A DNA stretch of 64,000 nt from Labrys sp. KNU-23 (GCF_008330945.1 NZ_CP043488.1:1240001-1304000); one strand, 5' to 3'; positions 34,508 to 43,582 are shown, counted from the stretch's first letter. The notes: generated by a model from the letters alone, not told the origin. A program made the numbers and translations.

Positions 34508-35155
34508 TTATGAACCGCTAGACGACAACAGGCCTTTCAGCCATCTCAGCCCATCCCTCATTTGCCTTCGTCCCAGTATCAGGGCCAGAAGCGCCACCAC
34601 CAGATAGGAAATCGTGCTCGTCCCCGGCACAGGCCCAGGGATTTGCACGAGGGAAACGTCATCCAGGCGCAGGGGAGATGTCAGCAGGCCCGGCAAGTTC
34701 GTGAAGATCAGATTTGTTACACCGGCTGGCAAGCTGACGGTAAGTGTATAAAGATTATAGCCACCCAAACCAATGACCGTAATCCCGTAGGTTAAATTAT
34801 AAGTCGTTCCACCTATCTGCACACTAAAATTCAAAGTTCCAAGAGAAAGAGACAATTGCGGCGCGAGATAAAAACTCAATTGATAGGTTCCGGCCGTCGG
34901 AATATTAATAGATTGCGAAATCGTGCCGCCACCGGTTGCAATCGTGCCGTAAAAACTCCCGCTATGCGCCGGCGGGTTGAGAGCCAATGTGCCTTCTTGC
35001 GTTCGCTGAGACCCTCCCGCGTAGGTCCACCCCGTCGTCGTTTCGAAGCCGCCATTGGTGATGAGCTGGGCGCGGGCCTGTGCAAGCAGAATTGGCGAAA
35101 CAACCAGGGCGAATGCCAGAAGCAACGGCGCCCATGCCTTGAGCAGAAATTTCAT
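34508..35155 (-). CDS. Secreted beta-rich protein with sorting-signal-like C terminus (candidate exosortase substrate)
   Basis: A 215-residue protein with a signal peptide (cleavage after QARA, near residue 29) and a beta-sandwich-like domain (NGGFETTTGWTYAG, FSVQIGGTTYNLTYG, PLRLDDVSLVQ). The latter resembles the carbohydrate-binding or DUF642-type jellyrolls often seen in PEP-CTERM proteins. The C terminus is tripartite: PGPVPGTST at residues 173-181, a hydrophobic stretch ISYLVVALLALILG, then RRQMR. It differs from PEP-CTERM proteins by lacking a strict PEP and by having 15 further residues after the basic cluster. The coding region is AT-richer than its neighbours. The link to the exosortase-like protein 1.4 kb away is inference. 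Confidence 0.8.
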   Translation of the reverse strand: MKFLLKAWAPLLLAFALVVSPILLAQARAQLITNGGFETTTGWTYAGGSQRTQEGTLALNPPAHSGSFYGTIATGGGTISQSINIPTAGTYQLSFYLAPQLSLSLGTLNFSVQIGGTTYNLTYGITVIGLGGYNLYTLTVSLPAGVTNLIFTNLPGLLTSPLRLDDVSLVQIPGPVPGTSTISYLVVALLALILGRRQMRDGLRWLKGLLSSSGS

Positions 35156-35268
35156 GCCACTCTCCCGGCGCCAGTCCCCACGTCAGGTTAGGTGATAAGT
35201 TAAACCAAGCCCGGCCAATCAACAATCGCATTGAGACGCATGCCACCCCGGGGGACGTTCTCACGACC

Positions 35269-36246
35269 TCATTGGACGGGGCTGAGGCTGCGCAGCACCC
35301 TATGTTCGTCCGATCTCAGCAGATCCTCGAAATAGGCGATCGTCCTGGCAAGGCCTTCGCGCAGGCCGACAGTGGGCGCCCAGTCCAGAAGTTCGCGCGC
35401 CTTGGCAATATCGGGCTGGCGCTGGCGTGGATCGTCCGCCGGCAAGGGCCGGAATCTGAGTCGGGATGACGAACCCGTCAGCTCGATGACGAGCTCGGCA
35501 AGGTGCCGGACAGTCATCTCCACGGGATTGCCGATATTGACCGGTCCGTGAATATCGCCCGACGTCGCCATCATGCGGATCAGTGCTTCGATCAGGTCGT
35601 CGACATAGCAGAAGGATCGCGTCTGCCCGCCATCGCCATAGATCGTGATGTCCTGGTTGGACAGAGCCTGGACGATGAAGTTCGACACCACCCGTCCGTC
35701 ATCGGGCTGCATGCGCGGACCATAGGTATTGAAGATCCGCACGACCTTGGCCGGGACGTCGTATTGGCGGACATAATCGAAGAACAGCGTTTCGGCGCAG
35801 CGCTTGCCCTCGTCATAGCAGGAACGCGCCCCGATCGGATTGACGTTCCCCCAGTAATCCTCCGCCTGGGGATGGGTGTGCGGGTCGCCATACACTTCGG
35901 AAGTGGAGGCCTGGAGGACCTTGATCTTCAGGCGTCGCGCCAGGTCCAGCACATTGATGGCGCCCAGCACGTTCGTCTTGGTCGTCTGGACGGGATCGAA
36001 CTGATAGTGCTTCGGCGAGGCCGGGCAGGCAAGATTGTAGATCTCGCCGGTTTCGACATGGAGAGGCGTTGTAATGTCATGTTGCAACAGCTTGAAAGAA
36101 GCGTTGTCGAGAAGTTGATCCACGTTGTGGCGAGAGCCAGTGAAGAAATTATCGACGCAGAGAACTTCTTTGTTTTCTTTCAGCAGACGTTCGCATAGAT
36201 GCGAGCCGAGAAAGCCGGCGCCGCCTGTCACCAAGACGCTCCTCAC
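35269..36246 (-). CDS. uxs: UDP-glucuronate decarboxylase (UDP-xylose synthase)
   Basis: A 325-residue extended SDR that converts UDP-glucuronate to UDP-xylose. It has the NAD site [19 protein letters not shown] at the very start, [19 protein letters not shown], the S-T-S-E-V-Y-G-D block, catalytic Tyr-x3-Lys in [10 protein letters not shown] and [20 protein letters not shown], all diagnostic of UXS rather than UDP-glucose epimerase. I set a GTG start because AGGA lies eight bases upstream and the resulting length fits the family. A TTG at 36414 would add 56 unmatched residues. Xylose, or arabinose derived from it, is thus a likely EPS sugar. Confidence 0.92.
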   Translation of the reverse strand: MRSVLVTGGAGFLGSHLCERLLKENKEVLCVDNFFTGSRHNVDQLLDNASFKLLQHDITTPLHVETGEIYNLACPASPKHYQFDPVQTTKTNVLGAINVLDLARRLKIKVLQASTSEVYGDPHTHPQAEDYWGNVNPIGARSCYDEGKRCAETLFFDYVRQYDVPAKVVRIFNTYGPRMQPDDGRVVSNFIVQALSNQDITIYGDGGQTRSFCYVDDLIEALIRMMATSGDIHGPVNIGNPVEMTVRHLAELVIELTGSSSRLRFRPLPADDPRQRQPDIAKARELLDWAPTVGLREGLARTIAYFEDLLRSDEHRVLRSLSPVQ

Positions 36247-36515
36247 AGGCGCATTCCTGTCCGTCTCGTGAGCGTGAAGCCGTGATTCAAGACCTTCATG
36301 ACCAAGAAAACTATCGATTTTTGCGGAGTCGTCAAATCCCGTGGAGAACCTTGCCTGGTCGCTTGTCGGCGCCGCCTTCTCTTTTTGCTCCCCCTGCCCC
36401 CTGGCATGGCTCAAGCGGGGCTGTCATGCCCGGCGAAATGACTTAATAAGCCCCTCGTCGATCATCCCCGTCCGCCGGGCGGTCAAAGCGGGCAAGCTTG
36501 GAGTGCAACACGGCG

Positions 36516-37271
36516 ATGGGCGTTCTTCGCGCACAAATCTCCAGGCTGGTGAAGCGGATGCTGGCCCGGCATGGACTGCTCCTGATCAGGGCCGGAGCCA
36601 AATTTGGTCACGATCCCTGGGCCGACATCCAACATCTTGCCGAGGCCTGGCGCTATCCCGTCGCCACCGTCTTCGATGTCGGTGCCAATGATGGCGAGAC
36701 GGCGGTCCTCGCCCTGCGCAAGTTCCCCGACGCGAAAATCGTCAGCTTCGAACCGCATCCGGACACATTCGGCATCCTGATGCAGCGGCTCGGCAGGCAG
36801 GGCCGGTTTACCGGCGTCAACGCAGCGCTGGGAGTGCAGACCGGTACCGTCGACATGTTCGAATACCCCTCTTCGAAGATCAACAGCCTCAGCGACCGCG
36901 CGCAATATGCGCTGCGCTACCCGCAGGACGCCAAGCGGATCAGCGTGCGATCGACGAGCCTCGACGTCTATTGCGAGCACAATGGCTTTGGGACGGTCGA
37001 TATTCTCAAGCTCGACACCGAGGGGTTCGACCGCACCGTCCTCGAGGGCGGCCGCGCCATGCTGGAACGGCGGGCCATCAAATTCATCTATGTGGAGTTC
37101 AACGACCTGCAGCCCAAGGAGAATGCGGTAGGGGGCGACCTGATCTCCATCGACTCGCTGCTGCGGCCGCATGGCTATCGCTTCGTTGCATCTTACAACG
37201 ACTATGTCGTCACCGAAGGCGAGATGTTCTGCGTCTCCAACGCGCTTTTCGCTCTTCCTCCGGTCGGCTGA
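36516..37271 (+). CDS. FkbM family methyltransferase
   Basis: A 251-residue SAM-dependent methyltransferase with VFDVGANDGETAVLALRKFP (motif I), IVSFEPHPDTFGILMQRL and the FkbM landmark ILKLDTEGFDRTVLEGG. It is compact compared with the other FkbM protein at 16013 and only distantly similar to it, so the two may methylate different positions. It stands alone on the plus strand, divergent from the UDP-xylose synthase gene, and ends six bases from the convergent LacI-type regulator gene. It marks the right edge of the EPS locus. Confidence 0.87.
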   Translation: MGVLRAQISRLVKRMLARHGLLLIRAGAKFGHDPWADIQHLAEAWRYPVATVFDVGANDGETAVLALRKFPDAKIVSFEPHPDTFGILMQRLGRQGRFTGVNAALGVQTGTVDMFEYPSSKINSLSDRAQYALRYPQDAKRISVRSTSLDVYCEHNGFGTVDILKLDTEGFDRTVLEGGRAMLERRAIKFIYVEFNDLQPKENAVGGDLISIDSLLRPHGYRFVASYNDYVVTEGEMFCVSNALFALPPVG

Positions 37272-37276
37272 GCGCT

Positions 37277-38317
37277 CTAGCTGCTCTCCCGGGGGACCAC
37301 TTCGAAAGGCATCAGCATCATTTCCGGCGGAATGGTTCGACCTGACCGATCCGCCTCTATGGCCCGAAGCAGCAGGTTGCCCGCGGCCCGGCCGATTTCA
37401 TGGGCATCGACGGAAACCGTCGTAATGCGCGGGTGAGCACAGCGCGCCACCTCGAAATCACCGAAGCCCGCGATCGCGATGCGGCCCGGCACGGCCCAGC
37501 CCTGGCGATGGCATTCCATCAAGGCCCCGAAGGCCGACAGGTCGGAAACGCAGACGGCCGCATCGACATCGGGCCATTGGGACACCAGGTGCACGATGGC
37601 CTGGGCGCCCTGCTCCATCGAGATCGGCGGCTTGCCGAAGGAGATCACCCGCCCGCGCGGCAAGCCGAGCTGCTCGATCGCCTGAATGTAGCCCTGGCGC
37701 CGATCGGCGCCGCGCGTATCGCGATTGCTGGTGCCGCCGACGAAGCCGATATTGCGATAGCCGCGGGCATGAAGGTGATGCACCAGCGCATTGGTAGCCG
37801 CGGCGTTGGAGAAGCCGACGACATGCTCGATGGGCTTTTCAGGCACGTCCCAGGTCTCGATCACCGGAATGCCGGCCGCTTCGAGCAGCTTGCGCGTACG
37901 ATCGGTGTGGCGGCCGCCGGTGACGATGACACCTTCGGGACGCCGCATCAGCATCGATTCGACCAGTCGCTCCTCCTTCTCGATCTGATAGTCGGTGTAG
38001 CCTAGAAGCAGTTGCAACCCGCTCCCCTCGATGGCTTCGGTGATGCCACGAGCGGTGTCGGCAAAATTGGAGCTGTTGATCGAGGGGACCAGCGCCGCCA
38101 CGAAACCGGAACGCTTGGAGGAGAGCGTCCCCGCCATCTGGTCGAGCACATAGCCGAGCTCGTCCACGGCGGCCATGATCTTTCGGCGGGTCTTCTCGGA
38201 GATCGAGCCCCCCTTCTTCAGCGCCCGCGAAACCGTCATGGTCGACACACCGGCCCGCTCGGCGACGTCGGCCATGGTCGGCTGGCTTTTGAGCGGTCTG
38301 TCGTTGTCGCGGGGCAT
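37277..38317 (-). CDS. LacI-family transcriptional regulator (GntR/IdnR-like)
   Basis: A 346-residue repressor. The helix-turn-helix MADVAERAGVSTMTVSRALK and hinge helix VLDQMAGTLSSKRSGFVAAL occupy about residues 15-75. The periplasmic-binding-protein-like effector domain follows (IPVIETWDVP, VAIAGFGDFEVARCAHPRIT near the end). The recognition helix resembles those of gluconate and idonate repressors. Three TGWTATCGATAACA palindromes in front of nearby catabolic genes are the probable operators. It is the last gene of the transporter operon. The effector is probably gluconate, idonate or a keto-sugar acid, by context only. Confidence 0.92.
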   Translation of the reverse strand: MPRDNDRPLKSQPTMADVAERAGVSTMTVSRALKKGGSISEKTRRKIMAAVDELGYVLDQMAGTLSSKRSGFVAALVPSINSSNFADTARGITEAIEGSGLQLLLGYTDYQIEKEERLVESMLMRRPEGVIVTGGRHTDRTRKLLEAAGIPVIETWDVPEKPIEHVVGFSNAAATNALVHHLHARGYRNIGFVGGTSNRDTRGADRRQGYIQAIEQLGLPRGRVISFGKPPISMEQGAQAIVHLVSQWPDVDAAVCVSDLSAFGALMECHRQGWAVPGRIAIAGFGDFEVARCAHPRITTVSVDAHEIGRAAGNLLLRAIEADRSGRTIPPEMMLMPFEVVPRESS

Positions 38318-38356
38318 CAAGCAATCCGTTCGGGCGCAATCGTCATGGCGGGACCG

Positions 38357-39265
38357 TTACCAGCCCGGCGGGTGATTGTTAACGTAGATGGCATAGAGGG
38401 AGCTTTGCGCCGTGATGTAGAGGCGGTTGCGCTTCGGGCCTCCGAAGCACAGGTTGGAAACGATCTCTGGAACCTTGATGCGCCCGACCAGACTGCCGTC
38501 TCTGCTGTAGACGCGGATCGAATCGGCGCTGGAGGCCCAGACATTGCCGTCGCGGTCGACACGAAACCCGTCGAAGAACCCGGCGTCGCACACGGCGAAG
38601 GTACGAGCCTGGCCGATCACCTCTCCGGATGTGTCGAGGTCGTAGGCGTGGATGGCGCGCGGCAGCCCGGGAACATGGCTGGCGCCGGTATCGGCGACAT
38701 AGAGCACACTTTCGTCCGGTGAAAAGGCCAGGCCGTTCGGCTTGATACGATCGGTGATGACGGGCCTGACAGCGCCGGAAGCGGCGTCGATGCGATAGAC
38801 ATGCGAAGCCCCGATCTCGGATGCCGCGGCATGGCCCTCGTAATTGCTGTCGATGCCGTAGGTCGGGTCGGTGACCCAGATGGAGCCGTCGGTCTTCACC
38901 ACCACGTCATTGGGGGAATTCAGGCGCCGGCCGTCATGGCTGTCGGCCAGCGCGCTCCAGCGCCCATCCGGCTCCAGGCGCGTCACCCGCCGTCCGCCAT
39001 GTTCGCAGGCAATCACCCTGCCCGCGGCATCGAGCGTGTGGCCATTGTGATAGCCGCAGGGGCTCTCGAAGACGCTGACCGATCCATCCGTTTCGTCGAA
39101 GCGCATCACGCGATCATTGGGGATGTCCGACCACAACACGGATTTGGCAGCCGGCACATAGACCGGCCCCTCGGCCCACCGGCAACCGGTCCAGAGCTTT
39201 TCGAGCCGGGCGTGGCCGATGACCAGAGCATTGAAACGCTCGTCGAGGATCTCGTAGTCGCTCAT
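38357..39265 (-). CDS. SMP-30/gluconolactonase-family lactonase
   Basis: A 302-residue six-bladed beta-propeller of the SMP-30/LRE family. The metal ligands are visible as Glu in CRWAEGPVYV, Asn in RRLNSPNDVVVKTDGSIWVT and Asp in SPDESVLYVADTG. Such enzymes open sugar lactones, for example D-glucono-1,5-lactone, to the acid. That fits the membrane glucose dehydrogenase and gluconate/idonate dehydrogenases in the same region. It lies between the LacI-type gene and a small unknown gene on the same strand. Confidence 0.92.
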   Translation of the reverse strand: MSDYEILDERFNALVIGHARLEKLWTGCRWAEGPVYVPAAKSVLWSDIPNDRVMRFDETDGSVSVFESPCGYHNGHTLDAAGRVIACEHGGRRVTRLEPDGRWSALADSHDGRRLNSPNDVVVKTDGSIWVTDPTYGIDSNYEGHAAASEIGASHVYRIDAASGAVRPVITDRIKPNGLAFSPDESVLYVADTGASHVPGLPRAIHAYDLDTSGEVIGQARTFAVCDAGFFDGFRVDRDGNVWASSADSIRVYSRDGSLVGRIKVPEIVSNLCFGGPKRNRLYITAQSSLYAIYVNNHPPGW

Positions 39266-39268
39266 GTA

Positions 39269-39613
39269 TCAGCCCCGCTCCATCGCCATCGGGAACTCGT
39301 CGGCACGGAAGACGGTGTGGAAGATGTCGCCGTCGAACAGGGGCATCAGCTCGGCGGTGACAGCCCGGCTCTTCGTCCTGACCTCCGACGCGAGGGCCTC
39401 CTCGATGGCGCCGCGCGAAGGATAGCGAATGGCCAGCACCATGGCGTAGTGCGGCTCCTCCACATCGGCCTCTTCCTGGCGCAGGACGCGTACCTCGTCG
39501 GCCCCCGGAAAGCGGGTCCAGAGCGGGACGAGCCTGTCGCGCACGAATTGCGTGAAGGCTTCTTCAGATCCCGGCCGGACCTGGCCACGAAAAAAGGCGC
39601 AGCGTATATACAT
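39269..39613 (-). CDS. Small protein, probably a dimeric alpha/beta-barrel (unknown function)
   Basis: The 114-residue product starts MYIRCAFFRGQVRPGSEEAF and contains an internal beta strand EPHYAMVLAIRYPSRGAIE, giving the strand-helix-strand pattern of dimeric ferredoxin-like barrels such as EthD, Dabb or monooxygenase-like proteins. I recognise no catalytic motif. It ends three bases before the lactonase start, so the two are coexpressed. It may assist sugar-lactone metabolism. An upstream in-frame extension to 39682 exists but looks unlikely. Confidence 0.7.
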   Translation of the reverse strand: MYIRCAFFRGQVRPGSEEAFTQFVRDRLVPLWTRFPGADEVRVLRQEEADVEEPHYAMVLAIRYPSRGAIEEALASEVRTKSRAVTAELMPLFDGDIFHTVFRADEFPMAMERG

Positions 39614-39696
39614 GAATGAGCTACCGTTGAGGTGAAGCAAGGGTTGAAGCATCCAATTCAAACTGGGAACCGAATGCTGCAACCTGCTGTTCTAGC

Positions 39697-39735
39697 GAGA
39701 CAATTGCAGGAACACGCGCGCTCCCGCAATTGCCT
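39697..39735 (-). terminator. Hairpin after the sugar-binding-protein gene
   Basis: On the minus strand GAGGCAATTGCGGGA pairs with TTCCTGCAATTGTCTC around a short loop, a few bases after the stop codon of the binding-protein gene. There is no T run, so this looks more like the transcript-stabilising or attenuating hairpin often found after binding-protein genes than like a full terminator. Confidence 0.5.
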
Positions 39736-39740
39736 CAAGG

Positions 39741-40850
39741 TCAGTTGACGCCCCAGATCTTCTTATAGGCGTCCCTGTAGCCATTATCGGGATCGAAGAC
39801 ATTCTTGGGGCCGCCGTCGAAGCCGATATTGTCGGGCGTGACGAGGTGCACGCCGGGGACATAGCCCGACCATTTCTCGCGGGCAAAGGCGCGGTTCAGT
39901 TCATCGACGAGCTGCCAACCCTGCATGGCGAGGGGCTCGGGCACCGTGGCGGCCTGATGATCCTTGGCGCGGATGCGCTGATAGGCGGCTTCGGAGCCGT
40001 CGCCCGCCGAAATGTTCTGGGGATCGCCATCCCCGGCGATGCCGGCCGCTGCCAGCGAAGGCGGCATGAAATCGTAATAGAGATCGTTGATCGCCAGGGA
40101 ATGGGTCCATTTGGCACCCTGCTGCTGCAGAAGGGTGGTGGTCAGCTGGGGAATGCGGGTGGAAACATCCGAGAGCGGTGTGTCCTGGAAGGAGAGCACC
40201 GCGCAGCCCTGGCATTTCTTGATGACCTCCTCCATCGCCCGTCCCTTGGCGATGGCGATGGCATAGGTCGAATCGGCGAAGATCACCACGCCGGCCTTGC
40301 CGTCGGAATCGGCGATGGCCTTCATGGCCGCGACCTTGGCGACTTCCATCGCATCGGTGGTGACATTGGCGAAGACCGGCGTACCGTCGAGGGGGCCGGG
40401 TTTGGGGCCCGAGTGCCAGCCGACGATGGTGATGCCCTGTTTGGCCGCATCCTCCAGCGCCGCCTTCTGCTCGACCGCATCGCTGCCGCCGACGATGATC
40501 GCATCCGGCTTCAGGGCAACGGCCTGGCTGAGCCCCGCAGCCTGGCCGGACACCGTGCCCTGCCCGTCGATCTCGCGATAGGTCCAGCCGATCACGCCGG
40601 CTGCTTCCTTGACGCCCTGGGCGACGCCCAGGATGCCACCATTGCGCATGTCTCCAGCCACATAGACGACCGTTTTCTTGGCCACGGCCTTGGGTCCGGA
40701 GGTCGGGCCGTCCCATTTGTCGGCCCGCGCCGCGGCCTTAGCGACGACGGCCTTCGCCTCGTCGACAAAGGCATCCGCCCTGGCCATGGCGGGCGCCAGA
40801 GCCAGGGCCGCCAAACCGGCGGCCGCCATCAACACACTTCGTCTCAACAT
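39741..40850 (-). CDS. Sugar ABC transporter substrate-binding protein (RbsB-like)
   Basis: A 369-residue periplasmic protein with a cleavable signal (LMAAAGLAALALAPAMARA) and the type I fold of sugar-binding proteins: KTVVYVAGDMRNGGILGVAQ, ALKPDAIIVGGSDAVEQKAA, GITIVGWHSGP and NVTTDAMEVAKVAAMKAIAD. GGAGGAGATC precedes the ATG as a strong ribosome site. It belongs to the LacI-controlled operon with the ATPase and the frameshifted permease upstream. The regulon suggests a sugar acid or lactone as ligand. It is longer than RbsB, as is usual for the subgroup. Confidence 0.93.
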   Translation of the reverse strand: MLRRSVLMAAAGLAALALAPAMARADAFVDEAKAVVAKAAARADKWDGPTSGPKAVAKKTVVYVAGDMRNGGILGVAQGVKEAAGVIGWTYREIDGQGTVSGQAAGLSQAVALKPDAIIVGGSDAVEQKAALEDAAKQGITIVGWHSGPKPGPLDGTPVFANVTTDAMEVAKVAAMKAIADSDGKAGVVIFADSTYAIAIAKGRAMEEVIKKCQGCAVLSFQDTPLSDVSTRIPQLTTTLLQQQGAKWTHSLAINDLYYDFMPPSLAAAGIAGDGDPQNISAGDGSEAAYQRIRAKDHQAATVPEPLAMQGWQLVDELNRAFAREKWSGYVPGVHLVTPDNIGFDGGPKNVFDPDNGYRDAYKKIWGVN

Positions 40851-40876
40851 GATCTCCTCCTGAATGCGACGGGTCG

Positions 40877-41925
40877 TCAGCTGCCCGTCTTCTTGAAGTT
40901 TCGAGTGGCCGAGCCGCGTCGGCGCTGGGCGTAGCCGGCGATGCCGATCGCGATCAGCAAGGTCACGCCGTTGAACATGGGCTCGACCCAGAACGAGCCG
41001 CCGAATTGCTGGATGCCGGCGATGCCGACCGCCAGGATGGCAACGCCGACCACCGTGCCCCACACATTGACGCGGCCGGGCTTGATCGTGGTGGAGCCCA
41101 GGAAGGCGCCGACGAGGGCCGGCAGCAGATATTCGAGGCCGACGCTGGCCTGGCCGATACGCAGCTTGGAGGCGAGCAGGACGCCGGCCACCGCCGTCAG
41201 GGCGCCGGAAGCCACGAAGGCCCCCATGGTGTAGCGTTGCACGGGGATGCCGTTGAGCGCCGCAGCCTTGGGATTGGCACCGATCGTATAGAGGTAGCGG
41301 CCAACAGGCAGGTGCTCGAGGATGAACCACAGGGCAAGCGCAAGGCCCAGCACATAGAAGCCCGTGATCGGCAGGCCGAAGATCATGGTGCCGTTGAGCG
41401 AAAGGAAGCCTTGGGGCAGGCTCGCCACCACCTGCCGCCCCCCGTATGCCAGAGCGCGACGGCATAGAGCACGGTGCCGGTGCCGAGCGTGGCGATGAAG
41501 CTGTCAATACGCGCGACCTCGACCAGCAGGCCGTTGAGCAAGCCGATCAGGGCGCCGAGCAGGATCACCACCACGACGGCCATCGGCCAGGGCAGCCCGA
41601 ACATGGTCTGCAGGCTGATGGCGAGGATGTGCCAGAGCACGATGCCGTAGCCGACGGTGAGGTCGATCTTGCCGGCCGCCATCGGGATCATGGCCGCCAG
41701 CGAGAGCATGGCGATGATCGCCTTGTCCGCGATGATGGAGCGAACGTTGAGCATGGTCGGGAAGGTCTGCGGCAACATCAGCGAGAACAGCACGATCAAC
41801 AGGACCGTGAGGATCGGCAGGCCGTAGACCGGCAGGCGCCGCAGCAATCGTTCGCCGGGCGAGGCATGCTTGAGTTCGCCGCGCGTCGGCTCGAGGGCGT
41901 CGGACTTGATGGAGTTGGTGGACAT
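40877..41925 (-). pseudogene. Sugar ABC transporter permease (RbsC-like), frameshifted
   Basis: Two overlapping reading frames together make one complete BPD_transp_2 permease. The N-terminal part runs MSTNSIKSDALEPTRG to GTVLYAVALWHTGG. The C-terminal part resumes with RQVVASLPQGFLSLNGTMIF and runs to the end (about 349 residues). The break lies in a run of six C on the plus strand (41438-41443). One additional C would restore HTGGRQVVAS without a gap. Both halves are otherwise intact and carry typical motifs (IDSFIATLGTGTVLYA, GRYLYTIGANPKAAALNGI). This could be a sequencing error, a recent mutation or a slippage-prone phase-variable site. Without it the adjacent ATPase and binding protein lack their channel. 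Confidence 0.85.
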
Positions 41926-41944
41926 GGAGCTTTCCTGTCTGCGC

Positions 41945-43444
41945 TCACGCGGCTTCCGAGGCAGAGGCGGCGGAGATCACCGCCTCCGTGGTCAGGGCCG
42001 GGCCGGCCAGCTCGGCAATGATCCGGCCCCGGTTGAACACCAGGGCGCGGTGGCAGATATGGGCGATTTCCTCGAAATCCGTGGACACGACGATCACCGC
42101 GAGGCCGGCCTCGAGCGCTCGCGCGATAAGGCGATAGATCTCGGCCTTGGCGCCGACATCGACGCCGGCCGTCGGATCCTCGGCCACCAGGAGCCTACGG
42201 TCGGTCGCAAGCCAGCGCCCGACGACCACCTTCTGCTGGTTGCCGCCGGACAGCCCCTCGATCGGCAGATCCGGATCGTTGGGACGCAGCCCCACGGCCT
42301 CTCCCAGTTCGCTCGCCAGTCTGGCCTCGACCGAAGGCGAACGCGGCGCATACCAGGGCCGTCCGGCAGCTTTCGGATTGAGGAAGGCATTTTCGCGAAT
42401 GCTGAGGGACGGCGCGAGGGATTCCTCCATGCGGTCCCTGGCAACCAGCCCCACGCCGGCCTTCAGCGCCGCCCGGGGCGAGGAAAGATCGGGTGCCTGG
42501 CCGTCGATGGTGATCGATCCGCGATGCGGCACCGCGCCGAACAGGCTGCGCCCGATATCCTCCTGGCCGGCGCCACGCAGACCGACGAGACCGAGCAATT
42601 CGCCCTGGCGGACCTCGAAGCTGACGGGCCCGGCCGCCGGGGTCACGACATCGCGCAGGACCACGCGCGCCTGTCCCGAGTGGAATTCTGCCTTGCGGAA
42701 GAGTTCCAGCGTGGAACGGCCGACGATCATGCTGACGAGTTCGTCCGGCGTGGTCTCCGCCACCGGCTTCTCGCCGACCTTGAGGCCGTCACGCATCACC
42801 ACCACGCGATCGGCGATGCGGAAGATCTCGTCGAGGCGATGGGAGACATAGATCATGCCCACGCCCCGCTCGCGCAGGCGCCGCACCGCCTCGAACAGGC
42901 GCTCGACCTCGTCGGCCGGCAGGCTGGCCGTCGGCTCGTCCAGCACCAGGAAATCGCAATCCACCACCAAAGCGCGGGCAATGGCGACCAGCGATTTCTC
43001 TGTCCGGCTGAGGCTGTGCACGCGCAGGGTGGGGTCGATGTCGCAGCCGACCAGCTTCAGCGCCGTCTCGGCCTTGCGCTCCGCTTCGCGCCAGTCGATA
43101 CCCCCCAGCCAGCGCCGGGAGAAACCTTGCGACAATCCCATATTCTCGGCCACCGTCATCCATTCGACCAGGCCGAGGTCCTGGTGGATGAAGGCCACGC
43201 TCTGGCGCTGGCCCCGCGCATTGGCGCGATGGCGATAGGCCTCGCCGCCGATGGTGATCTGGCCGTCATCCGCCCTGAAGATGCCGCCGAGGATCTTGAT
43301 GAGGGTGGATTTGCCGGCACCGTTTTCGCCCAGCAAGGCCACGACCTCGCCCCGGCCGACTTCCAGGCTGACACCCTTGAGCGCGCGGGTGCCGCCGAAG
43401 GCCTTGACGACATTCTCGAACCGGAGAGCTTCCTGCCCTGCCAT
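41945..43444 (-). CDS. Sugar ABC transporter ATPase, two nucleotide-binding domains (RbsA/MglA-like)
   Basis: A 499-residue double ATPase. NBD1 has Walker A GENGAGKSTLIKILGG, the sequence LSRTEKSLVAIARALVVDCD as signature region and Walker B FLVLDEPTASLP. NBD2 is degenerate as usual for the family (GLRGAGQEDIGRSLFG) but keeps LSGGNQQKVVVGRWLATD and LVAEDPTAGVDVGAK. It energises sugar import with the permease and binding protein encoded downstream. An operator-like palindrome lies 75 bp upstream, so this is the first gene of the LacI-controlled operon. Confidence 0.94.
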   Translation of the reverse strand: MAGQEALRFENVVKAFGGTRALKGVSLEVGRGEVVALLGENGAGKSTLIKILGGIFRADDGQITIGGEAYRHRANARGQRQSVAFIHQDLGLVEWMTVAENMGLSQGFSRRWLGGIDWREAERKAETALKLVGCDIDPTLRVHSLSRTEKSLVAIARALVVDCDFLVLDEPTASLPADEVERLFEAVRRLRERGVGMIYVSHRLDEIFRIADRVVVMRDGLKVGEKPVAETTPDELVSMIVGRSTLELFRKAEFHSGQARVVLRDVVTPAAGPVSFEVRQGELLGLVGLRGAGQEDIGRSLFGAVPHRGSITIDGQAPDLSSPRAALKAGVGLVARDRMEESLAPSLSIRENAFLNPKAAGRPWYAPRSPSVEARLASELGEAVGLRPNDPDLPIEGLSGGNQQKVVVGRWLATDRRLLVAEDPTAGVDVGAKAEIYRLIARALEAGLAVIVVSTDFEEIAHICHRALVFNRGRIIAELAGPALTTEAVISAASASEAA

Positions 43445-43518
43445 CGCGCTCGTCCTCCTCCACTTCGAGGGCTTTTCAGCCCCGCAAAGCCCATCCGGCT
43501 CTACGGCCGGTTTCCATA

Positions 43519-43532
43519 TGTTATCGATAACA
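43519..43532. promoter_or_regulatory. LacI-type operator, site 1 (TGTTATCGATAACA)
   Basis: A perfect 14-bp palindrome, TGTTATCGATAACA, with the central CG typical of LacI/GntR operators. It sits about 75 bp upstream of the sugar ATPase gene. The same element, with one base changed, appears at 45383 and 45486. It is the probable binding site of the LacI-family protein encoded at 37277. Confidence 0.75.
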
Positions 43533-43582
43533 AATTTAGCTCTGTCAAGACACCTGCCCGGGCATGGAGACCGATCCCGACA

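Noticed and set aside
36247..36414. N-terminal extension of UDP-xylose synthase from a TTG
   Set aside because: The additional 56 residues are polar and unlike the family, and no ribosome site supports the TTG. The GTG at 36246 has one.
39741..41507. Single 588-codon frame spanning binding protein and permease
   Set aside because: The part upstream of 40850 is the wrong frame of the permease. The binding protein has its own strong ribosome site and signal peptide.
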